Of a stretch of DNA of 64,000 bases, positions 56,130 through 64,000 are shown in pieces. The notes under the pieces were generated by a model. It saw only the letters and a program-made list of their open reading frames with translations, was not told the origin of the DNA and did no database searches. The position numbers and the translations under genes were made by a program. This DNA comes from Hordeum vulgare subsp. vulgare. Its lineage: Eukaryota; Streptophyta; Magnoliopsida; Poales; Poaceae. Every line of letters begins with the position of its first letter. The stretch's first letter is position 1. Location: positions 460,414,844 through 460,478,843 of the forward strand of contig NC_058522.1 of the NCBI RefSeq assembly GCF_904849725.1, read 5' to 3'.

Positions 56130-57600
56130 TTTGTGAAGCAACCTACTATTATGCCATTCCCAAAATTCTTCAAAAATTCTCATAAATTCTTTGGATCATA
56201 TACCCCTCAAGTATGTCAAAACCCTTCCTTCCCCAGTTCAAAAATAATTCAGCAATATTCATTTTCCTATTATGTTCAGAATAGCACTTTGTGAAGGAAG
56301 TGCTATTTATATTTTTATAATTTCTCACAAAATTTTTGGGCACTCTTTCCTATCCATATCATTGCCTCATGAAAAAATTTATCTCCATTTGACAAGTAAA
56401 TCTTTCTCAGCAAATTTCCAAATTTCTGTCCAGCTAGAAGATTTCTGAAGGAAGTACTATCCACGAGTAACCTAATGAGTTTAATTTTTTCCACATCTTA
56501 TATATGCCCAAATAATTGCTCTCCACAAAATTTGAGCCACATCTAACAATCCATGTGAGCTCACCATTGAATCTTTGTTTCTGGTAATATTTTCAGTTTG
56601 TGAAGCAACTACATTTTATATTGCTTTGTAAATGATGAAATTTTACCAGAACATGACCCTAACCATATAACCTCCCTCCACCAAATTGTAGCTCATTTAA
56701 TCTAGCCAATTTCTATCAATGTTTTTCCCAATGTTTTGTTCAGTGGAGAGCATTCTGAAGGAGGTACCAGTTTCGTTTATTCAAATGGTATGAAATGTTT
56801 ATAGTGTCTTCATATGACCAGATTATCACACTCCTCCAAATTTCAGCTCCATGCAATCATTTATGTGAGCACATCTCCAATTTCTATTTTATGTCCAGAT
56901 TGGCACGTTGCAAAGCAAGTGCTATCTAGACACCTCCCATTGCCTGCAAACTTTTTTTGGCTATCTTCCATATCCAAATAATTGCCACATGCCAATATGC
57001 AACTCTATTTTCCTATTAAATCTTCCTCAACAAATTTCCTAATTTTCTACCCAGAGAGAAGCTGTGTGAAGGAAGTAATAGCTAGGAATATTCAAATGAC
57101 CTAAGACTTTTCCAAATATTCTATATGCCCAAATGATCACGTTCTACAAAATTTGAGCTCTATCCAGTAATCCAAGTGAGCTCATCATACGATCTTTTAT
57201 TCTGGTCAAATTTTTAGTTTGTGAAGCAAATATATTTTAGATTTCTTAATTAGTGCTGATAATTTACCAGGGCATGTTCCTGCATGTGTAACTTATCTAC
57301 ACCAAATGTGAGCTTGTTTTATTTATCCAATGCATCTCAATAATTTTTACAAGTTTCTGCCCATAGGAGAGCATTGTGAAGGAAGTGCAACTTTGGCATG
57401 TCCAAATGGTATTAATTTTTTGCAGTACTTTCCTATGCCCAAATCACCATCCTCCACCAAATTGTAGATCAATCCATGCATGTATTTGAGCCCATCTTCA
57501 ACATCCATATTTCTGCCCAGTGTGGTACTTTGCAAAGCAAATGCCACCTAGGATCCTTCATTTGAGCTGAAAATTTTCCAAGACAGTCTCCTTAGTAGAT
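56130..57600. repeat. Degenerate ~155-bp tandem array, ten units
   Basis: A landmark (GTGAAGGAAGTGCTA and variants) recurs at 56133, 56291, 56445, 56600, 56755, 56910, 57066, 57221, 57376 and 57532, with spacings of 154-158 bp. Units four apart resemble each other most (4 and 8: TTTGTGAAGCAA(C/A)TA(C/T)ATTTTA; 5 and 9; 6 and 10), giving a higher-order period near 621 bp. Confidence 0.8.
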
Positions 57601-57910
57601 GATCATCCTCACCCAAAAATCAGGTCCATTGGCCTTGTGAATTTCCCCGAGTGCTAATCAAATACCTCGCTGCTAATTCATGTTTGAGATTATTTCAGTC
57701 TCCTCGTGAGATTTTTCTGTTGTATTATTCTTATTAACACCTAACGGGGGAGTGATAAACCCACCACCCACGCCTAGGCTTCCTAGAACGCGCGGCAATG
57801 CCATAGTCACGCGGTGACCACGCGGTTGGCATGCTCGTTTACATGCTCTGGAGTTGGGGCCCTCACACACCATCCAAACCTTGATGTCTTGACACCACAC
57901 CATGTATCTA

Positions 57911-58851
57911 TGATAAAATGGATACTTATGTACCTAAAAATGATTTTTGGGAAAAATAAAGAGCAAATTATAATGCAGCTACAGTTCAAATTTGACTTGC
58001 TTCCATCTGAATCGACACAATTTGTCTTTTTCAGCAGCGGTGGATAAAAGATTTTGACACCCAACTATTATGTCAACTGTGCATTAAATATGGACTAGTA
58101 TTTTAGAAAATTGATTTGGTACAATTTTGCAACAAATATATGGTAGATCCTTCACAAAAAAACTAATTTTGGGCATTAGAAAAATGGAACATGATTTTTG
58201 TCGTCCAAAGAAAATGAAAACTTCCTTAGGCAACATTGTTTGCCATTCCAAGATGCACCCTTTTGCATAATATGAGACCATCTGAACAAACTATGCCATG
58301 AATGAGGCCATAAGATTGATCATTTGGCTTGAAAGCCATGAATCTTCACACATGGTAGCTCATTTCTGAGAACCCCTTTTTAAAATAATTTCTATATTAC
58401 AAGTTTATTATTTTACCTGGTAACTTTGTCACATATAATGACACAATGCGATGGTTTTCCATTTTTCATTTTTTTTCATTTTTCATATCCATTTCAAAAT
58501 GCAGTCAAAACGGCGGGTATGACCGTTCCTAGCTAGTGGTTAAATCTTGGAATTTATTTGGTGTTTATGATACAAAATAGATACTTTTGTTCCTATAAAT
58601 GATTTTTGAAAAAATAAGGACCAATCTATAATGCAGCTGCAGTTCAAATTTGACCCGCTTCGAGGTGAATCGACGAAAATTTGTCTTTTTCACGAGTGGT
58701 GGATAAATGCTTTTGACACCCAACTCATTTGGTCAATTGTACATTAAATATGGCCTAGTATTTTGGAAAAATTATTTGGTCCAATTTTGCAACAAATATA
58801 TGGTATGTCCTTCATAGAAAAACTCATTTTGGGCACTCAAAAACTGGAAAT
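57911..58851. repeat. Direct repeat pair, 657 bp apart
   Basis: 57911-58190 and 58568-58851 share ATGCAGCT(A/G)CAGTTCAAAT, AATCGAC, TTTGTCTTTTTCA, TTTTGACACCCAACT and AATTTTGCAACAAATATATG in order. Part of CACTA-3 or its flank. No coding sequence. Confidence 0.8.
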
Positions 58852-59020
58852 ATTGAATATTACATTTTTTGAAAATGTAAATAAGGTCTAAAGAATATGA
58901 AATTTTACATGGTATTGGTTCATCATTCTTAGAAAGTGTGGAAAAATATTTGAGAAAATTTACTATCAAAAGTAATAGGGTAAACAAACACAATTTTGTT
59001 TGGTGATTCCCTATTGGCTA

Positions 59021-59425
59021 AAACATCCTTCTCCCGGATCGATGACGTGGCAGGGCAGCCAGTCCCACTCTAGATGATCTGAGCCATCAAAGCCAATGGA
59101 TCCAATGTCTCTCAATGGATCAATAGAAAAAAACGCAAACCCTACCCTCATCCCACCCAGATCGATCCACCCCTCCTCTCGTCCCACCCAGACCGATCCA
59201 CTACTCCCCTCGTCTCCCACATCGACGCCACCGCTCAACCATCGCCTCGTCCCTCCCGAACCTCGCTACCGGTGGCCTCTCCCCCTCCTTTGTGCTTCCC
59301 TCTCACCTCAAGCGGAGCCCCCATCCATCCATCTCTCTCTCTTGGGACACATCTTCACCGCTAGAGATGCCATGCGATTTCCAGGTGCCGCTTGTAACCG
59401 TCGGAGCTCACCACCCACCAACAGC
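59021..59425 (+). promoter_or_regulatory. Upstream and leader of the Bowman-Birk gene
   Basis: GC- and C-rich, with ATCGATCCACCCCTCC and CACCCAGACCGATCCAC repeats. No convincing TATA box. The 151-residue open frame across it is rich in Pro and Ser and probably untranslated. Confidence 0.35.
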
Positions 59426-59680
59426 ATGAGGCCCCAGGTGCTGCTCGCCGTGCTAGCCGTCGTCACCGACGTCGCAACAGCTCTGCCCCGAGCCCACAAC
59501 CAAGGTGAGGCCGGGATCCTCATTTCTTTCTTCATCTCCTCGTTGAGTTAGTAAGCATAGGTAGTAGCAGTCGTATGGACTTCCATTCGCTTCTTCCTGC
59601 AGGCGCGACGCTGTGCTATGACAAGTGCGGCATCTGCACCAGGTCCTGCCCGCCGCAGTGCAGATGCATGGACGTCGCGC
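59426..59680 (+). pseudogene. Bowman-Birk-type protease inhibitor, cut by an LTR
   Basis: Exon 1 (59426-59504) encodes MRPQVLLAVLAVVTDVATAL, a signal peptide, then PRAHNQ. The GTGAGG donor and TGCAG acceptor join in phase to exon 2 from 59603: GATLCYDKCGICTRSCPPQC then RCMDVA. This is the first inhibitory loop of a Bowman-Birk inhibitor (CTRS-PP-C, P1 Arg, so trypsin-type). Two oddities: the usual CC pair is CY, and an extra Cys lies in the loop (CTRSCPPQC). At 59681 an LTR starts in mid-codon, so the remaining half-cystines and second loop are lost here. Such inhibitors are secreted defence and wound proteins. The frame upstream of the ATG is open to 59096 but looks like leader sequence. It may also be cargo carried by CACTA-3. 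Confidence 0.75.
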
Positions 59681-60520
59681 TGACGGGGATACTACCCCAG
59701 GGTACACCAAAGGCGGAGATTACCTTTCTCCAAGACAATTAGGTGGCCGCCTGCCCCCCACGCCGGCTGGCGGTAGACGGCCCCGTCTAGTCATATGCAA
59801 GGCCGGCTGTCGGTAGCCGGACCCTCCCACCAGCTCCTCTCCAACGGTCGTATGCGGTGCAGCCGGCCAGCTGGTCGGTTGCCAGTCGGACGGACTTCCC
59901 GTCCCACCAGGTCGTATAATAGTACACAGACAAGACAATTCTTGACCCCGGCGTGGCAACAGTGCCCCCCGACGCAGGATAGGGTTGTAGCGGGATGATG
60001 GCGCCGTCAGCATGGCTACAGGGAGCCTAGACGACACCGACGCCAGCTAGAAGGCGCGACCCTGTAGCCTTCATCCTCCCGCGCACGCGCCCTGGCAGCC
60101 CGACGTATAAACCTCTGGCTGCACAGGCCGACGGGCCCCATGACAAGACTTGATAGCCGGTGCCCCCCCCAAGCCGGGCAGAGGTTGCAGTCGGGTCCCA
60201 TCGGCGATCTTATCCTCAACACTGTATAGCTGGGGCTGCACTATAAAGCCCCCTCCAGCCCCCCCGAGAGAGGGGCTGGCTTTTTTCGCATTAGCACACA
60301 CACACATTCACATACAACTCTAGGAGCACCATTGTACTGTGATTCCATATATTCACACAGGCAAGACTAGGGGTATTACCTCACCGGAGGGCCCTGAACC
60401 TGGATACACCGGCATCATGTGTCGTACGCCCAAACCCATTCCCACACGCCGTCGGCGCCGATCGGCCCCAATCCATGAGCTAAGCCACCCTATGGCATCT
60501 GTCCTGGAAATACCACGACA
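59681..60520 (+). mobile_element. RT-G 5' LTR
   Basis: 840 bp, TGACGGGGATACTACCCC to ACCACGACA, with TG...CA ends. Shares both ends with the RT-C LTR. TATAAAG at about 60243 is a likely promoter, followed by CCCCCTCCAGCC and a GAGAGAGGGGC leader. Inserted in exon 2 of the Bowman-Birk gene. Confidence 0.75.
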
Positions 60521-60606
60521 GTTGGCGCCCATCATGGGGCCAGCAGAGATGCTGGCCGAAGTGACGTTTCGGGCGGGACCCTTCACTGCTTCTCGCGAGC
60601 GCGTGG
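60521..60606 (+). mobile_element. RT-G primer-binding site and leader, cut by RT-H
   Basis: GTTGGCGCCCATCATGGGGC directly after the LTR is a primer-binding site of the TGGCGCC type. Only 86 bp of internal sequence remain before RT-H. Confidence 0.7.
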
Positions 60607-62137
60607 TGATACGTCCATTTTGCATCATGCTTTCATGTTGATATTTATTGATTTTTGGGTTGTTATATTACTCGTGGTACCATATTTATGCCTTTTCTCT
60701 CTTATTTTGCAAGGATTATTTGAAAAGGGAGAATTCAGGCAGTTGGAATTCTGGACTAGAAAAGGAGCAAATCCTAGTTCACTATTCTGCACATCTCCAA
60801 ATGCCCTGAAAATTTACGTGGATTTTTTCTGGAATATATTAAAAATACTGGGCGAAAGAACTGCCGGAGGGGGGCCACCAAGGCCCCACAAGCCCCCACT
60901 CCGCCACCACCCCCTGGTGGCGGTGGGCAAGCTTGTGGGCTGCCTGAAGGCCCACTAGCCCCCCTCTTTTGCTATACGAAGCGTCCTGGTCTGGAAAAAA
61001 AAAATCAATCGGGAGCTTTTTCATGGTTTCGCTGCCGCCACGAGGCGGAACTTGAGCAGATCCAATCTAGAGCTCCGGTAGGACGATCCTGCCGGGGAAA
61101 CTTCCCTCCCGGAATGGGGAATCGTCGCCATCATCATCACCAACACTCCTCTCGTCGGAGGGGAGGCATCTTCATCAACATCTTCATCAGCACCATCTCC
61201 TCTCCAATCCCTAGTTCATCTCTTGTAACCAATCTTCGTCTCGCAACTCCGATTGGTACTTGTAAGGTTGCTAGTAGTGTTGATTACTCTTTGTAGTTGA
61301 TGCTAGTTGGATTACTTGGTGGAAGAGTTTATGTTCATATCCTTGATGCTATTCATTACAACTCTGGTCATGATTATGATTATGTATTGTGAGTAGTTAC
61401 TTTTGTTCCTGAGGACATGGGATAAGTCATGCTGATAATAGTCATGTGAATTTGATATTCGTTCGGTATTTTGATATGCTATATGTTGTTTTTCCTCTAG
61501 TGGTGTTATGTGAACGTCGACTACATAATACTTCACCATATTTGGGCCTAGAGGAAGGCACTGAGAAGTAGTAAGTAGATGATGGGTTGCTGGAGTGAGA
61601 GAAGCTTAAACCCCAGTCTATGCGTTGATTCGTGAGGGGCTGATTTGGATCCACTAGTTTAATGCTATGGTTAGTCTTTGTCTTAGTTCTTCCTTTCTAG
61701 TTGCGGATGCTTGCGAGAGAGGTTAATCATAAATGGGATGCTTGTCCAAGTAAGGGAAGTACCCAAGCGCCGGTCCACCCACATATCAAACTATCAAAGG
61801 AACGAACGAGAATCATATGAACATGATGAAACTAGCATGACAGAAATTCCCGTGTGTCCTCGGGAGCGTTTTTCCTCCTATAAGACTTTGTTCTGGATTG
61901 TCCCTTGCTACAAAAGGGATTGTGCCACTTGCTGCACCGTTGATACTACTTGTTACTCGTTACTCTTTGCTTGCTACGTTTCACCTCGCTAAACAATCAC
62001 TTGTTATCGCTACTTTCAGTGCTTGCATTTATTTCCTTGCTGAAATCCGTTTATCAGAGCCTTCTTCTCCTTGTTGGGTTCGACACTCTTACTTATCGAA
62101 AGGACTACGATTGATCCACTATACTTGTGGGTCATCA
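60607..62137 (+). mobile_element. RT-H 5' LTR
   Basis: Starts TGATACGTCCATTTTGCATC and ends TGTGGGTCATCA, about 1.53 kb. Contains AATATATTAAAAATACTGGG, CATCATCACCAACA, TTGCGAGAGAGGTTAATC and GTTGGGTTCGACACTCTTAC, all familiar from a widespread Triticeae Gypsy family. Inserted in RT-G. The 3' LTR is beyond the window. Confidence 0.8.
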
Positions 62138-62148
62138 AGACTCTTTTC

Positions 62149-62167
62149 TGGCGCCGTTGCCGGGGAG
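62149..62167 (+). promoter_or_regulatory. RT-H primer-binding site
   Basis: TGGCGCCGTTGCCGGGGAG, 11 nt after the LTR end. It is the intact form of the degenerate sites in RT-D and RT-F. Confidence 0.8.
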
Positions 62168-62243
62168 TGAAGCACCTTTGGTAAGTGGAAATTGGTAAGG
62201 AAACATCTATATACTGTGCTGAAATTTATTGTCACTTGTCACT

Positions 62244-63368
62244 ATGGAAACTCTTCCTTTGAGGAGTTTCTTTGGGGTATCTTCACCACGAACGGAAGCA
62301 CGAGGAGTTTCTCCTCAACCTGAGGTACCTACTGAAAATATCTTTTATGAAATTCCCTTGGGTATGCTCGAGAAACTGCTGGCTAATCCTTTTACACGAG
62401 ATGGATCTTCACATCCAGACTTTCATCTAATGTATGTAGATGAAGTTTGTGGTTTATTTAAGCTTGTAGGTTTGCTCGAGGATGAGGTAAATAAGAAAGT
62501 CTTTCCTTTATATTTGAAGGATAAGGCGTTGACATGTTATAGGCTATGTGATGATGCTGGATCATGGGGCTACAATCGGATGAAATTGGAATTTCATCAA
62601 AAGTTCTATCCTATGCATTTAGTACATCGTGATCGGAACTTTATTTATAACTTTTGGCCTCGTGACAGGGAAAGCATAGCTCAAGCTTGGGGGAGGCTTA
62701 AATCAGTGTTATATTCATGTCCCAATCATGAGCTCTCGAGAGAAATCATCACTCAAAACTTTTATGCTCGGCTTTCTCATGAAGATCGTACCATGCTTGA
62801 CACTTATTGTGCCAGTTCTTTTATGACGAAGGATATTGATCACAAGTGGAATTTATTGGAGAGAATCAAACGAAACTCTGAAGATTGGGAGCTGGAGGAA
62901 GGTAAGGACTCAGGTATGAATTTCCAGTTTGATTGCATTAAATCTTTTGTTGAGACAAACACTTCTAGAGATTTTAGCGCTAAGTATGGACTTGACTCTG
63001 AGATAGTAGCTTCTCTTTGTGAATCTTTTGCTACTCATGTTGATCTTCCCAAAGAGAAGTGGTTTAAATATCATCTTCCTTTTGAAAGCAACATAGCCAA
63101 AACCAATCTAGTTGAGGAGAAAGTCATTGATTTTAGTGATCCTGTTGTTCCTTGTGCTTACACTGAGAAACCACCATACCCTGCTAGGATGAAGGATTAT
63201 TCTAAAGCTCCAACTGTGATACGTAGGGATTACATTAGACCACTCGCACCCCGTGAGGAGATTAGAGTTGAACCTAGTGTTGCTATTATCAAAGATCTCT
63301 TAGCCGAAAACATAGATGGGCATGTTATCAAATTCTGTGAGGACTCCGCTAGAATCGCTAAACCTTAG
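62244..63368 (+). CDS. RT-H Gag polyprotein, 374 aa
   Basis: ATG at 62244 (METLPLRSFFGVSSPRTEAR); upstream codons in frame have no ATG. The retrotransposon Gag domain is visible at about residues 95-205: FPLYLKDKALTCYRL, FHQKFYPMHLVHRDRNFIYN, ESIAQAWGRLKSVLYSCPNH, REIITQNFYARLSHEDRTML. No zinc knuckle is seen in the C-terminal part, common in this family. A TAG at 63366 ends the frame, and the protease region follows in the same frame. It would form the virus-like particle of the retrotransposon in the cytoplasm. By its intact length RT-H is one of the younger elements here. Confidence 0.85.
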   Translation: METLPLRSFFGVSSPRTEARGVSPQPEVPTENIFYEIPLGMLEKLLANPFTRDGSSHPDFHLMYVDEVCGLFKLVGLLEDEVNKKVFPLYLKDKALTCYRLCDDAGSWGYNRMKLEFHQKFYPMHLVHRDRNFIYNFWPRDRESIAQAWGRLKSVLYSCPNHELSREIITQNFYARLSHEDRTMLDTYCASSFMTKDIDHKWNLLERIKRNSEDWELEEGKDSGMNFQFDCIKSFVETNTSRDFSAKYGLDSEIVASLCESFATHVDLPKEKWFKYHLPFESNIAKTNLVEEKVIDFSDPVVPCAYTEKPPYPARMKDYSKAPTVIRRDYIRPLAPREEIRVEPSVAIIKDLLAENIDGHVIKFCEDSARIAKP

Positions 63369-63455
63369 GTGAAAGACAAGCACGGACCTGTAGTTGGCCT
63401 GCCCGTTGTTTCTGTTAAGATAGGAGATCAGTGTTACCGTGGTTTATGTGATATG
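63369..63455 (+). pseudogene. Start of RT-H protease, cut by CACTA-4
   Basis: In frame with Gag after the TAG: KDKHGPVVGLPVVSVKIGDQ then CYRGLCD. This is the lead-in to the aspartic protease active site, where the family normally continues with an Asp-x-Gly-Ala/Ser motif. CACTA-4 interrupts right there, at 63456. Confidence 0.7.
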
Positions 63456-64000
63456 CATTACTGGAAAACAGTTTTTTGCCATCTGCCTAGTCTTTGCTGT
63501 CTGCTAGCTGATGGCAAAGAGTGTCTTTGCCGTCAGCTTCAGCAAAACAGACGGCAAAGCACATGCTGATGGCATAAAGTCTTTTTGCCATCTGTCACAT
63601 CTTTGCCGTCTGCTTGCGGAGGGCAAAGAGTCCAGAGGGAGACGGCAAATATATAGATAGGCTCACCTGACCGCGGGGTGGCTAGGTCAAACTGGAGTCG
63701 GACCTTTGCCGTCTGCTAGTGGAAGGCAAAGAGTCAGGAGGCAGACGGCAAAGAGTCTAGACTCTTTGCCGTCCGCCGGCAGACGACAATGCTCTAACAC
63801 CGTTAACGGCTCCTTCCCCCCACCCCACCCCTCTCTCTCTCTGTAACGGTCACCCTGTGCGCCCCTCTCTCTCTCTCCCCACCCCGCGCGTCCCTCTCTC
63901 TGTAACGGCCGCCGCCACCACTGTCGCGCCGCCGCCCCCGTCGCGTCGCCTCCCATGTCGCCCCCGCCGCCGCCCGTGTCACCCCACAACCGCCCCTGTC
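63456..64000. mobile_element. CACTA-4, left part
   Basis: Starts CATTACTGGAAAACAG (one change from CACTACTGGAAAA), with many TTTGCCGTCTGC / GACGGCAAA repeats to about 63790, like CACTA-1. A GC-rich, (CT)n-bearing stretch follows (63800-64000) that may lead into a gene beyond the edge. ATG at 63453-63455 is the candidate target triplet. Confidence 0.8.

Larger units (their letters stand above)
55835..59020 (+). mobile_element. CACTA-3, left end and interior; right end not seen
   Basis: Starts CACTACAAGAAATATGTCAA with subterminal ATGGTCGTAA / TTACGACCA repeats over the next 250 bp, the standard layout of a CACTA family common in Triticeae. No CTTGTAGTG right end is found before RT-G, so it is truncated or its end is lost. 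The interior holds a 155-bp tandem array and a 657-bp-spaced direct repeat. No transposase is seen. Confidence 0.7.

Noticed and set aside
59096..59425. Upstream extension of the Bowman-Birk frame
   Set aside because: Low-complexity Pro/Ser-rich residues; the signal peptide begins at Met 59426.

Overview
The window looks like nuclear DNA of a Triticeae grass (wheat, Aegilops, barley or rye type). The main evidence is a BARE-1/Angela-type Copia LTR at 23.1 kb, several Gypsy LTRs starting TGATACGTC, Stowaway MITEs with CTCCCTCCG ends, grass CACTA elements with TCCCGGTT and TTTGCCGTC subterminal repeats, and monocot-style GC-rich exons. Families were named from remembered motifs and visual comparison only. 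No alignment or database search was run, and LTR edges are approximate unless an exact junction is given.

Gene island, about 2.2-12.1 kb. Three host genes lie on the plus strand. The first is a DnaJ-type zinc-finger protein in three exons (2280-2714, 2813-2939, 6615-6688). Its 3.7 kb second intron holds a 271-bp tandem duplication, an RTE LINE tail and a 5S-bearing Cassandra-like element. The second is a 183-residue calmodulin-like protein (7258-7809). The third is a 103-residue two-EF-hand protein (11752-12063) with a clear TATA box. Between them are MITEs and a LINE remnant. A fourth host gene, a Bowman-Birk-type protease inhibitor (59426-59680), is cut in its second exon by an LTR.

Element names used below: RT-A (1-1500), RT-B (13.4-18.84 kb), RT-C (18.85-23.12 kb, minus orientation), an Angela LTR fragment (23.12-23.79 kb), RT-D (24.7-30.98 kb), RT-E (33.39-36.79 kb), RT-F (36.79-55.4 kb), RT-G (59.68-60.61 kb) and RT-H (60.61 kb to the end). 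CACTA-1 (40088-44141) and CACTA-2 (45986-54907) sit inside RT-F with matching 3-bp target duplications. CACTA-3 starts at 55835. CACTA-4 starts at 63456 inside RT-H.

Order of events readable from nesting: RT-E before RT-F, and RT-F before CACTA-1 and CACTA-2; RT-B before RT-C, and RT-C before Angela; Bowman-Birk gene before RT-G, RT-G before RT-H, and RT-H before CACTA-4.

The most unusual content is in three places. CACTA-2 carries a transposase in one unbroken frame with only four nonsense codons, plus a second transcription unit encoding a B3 DNA-binding domain with a duplicated exon. The Gypsy internal domains share a conserved hairpin and motifs resembling the polypurine tract. CACTA-3 contains a degenerate array of about 155 bp with a four-unit higher-order period.
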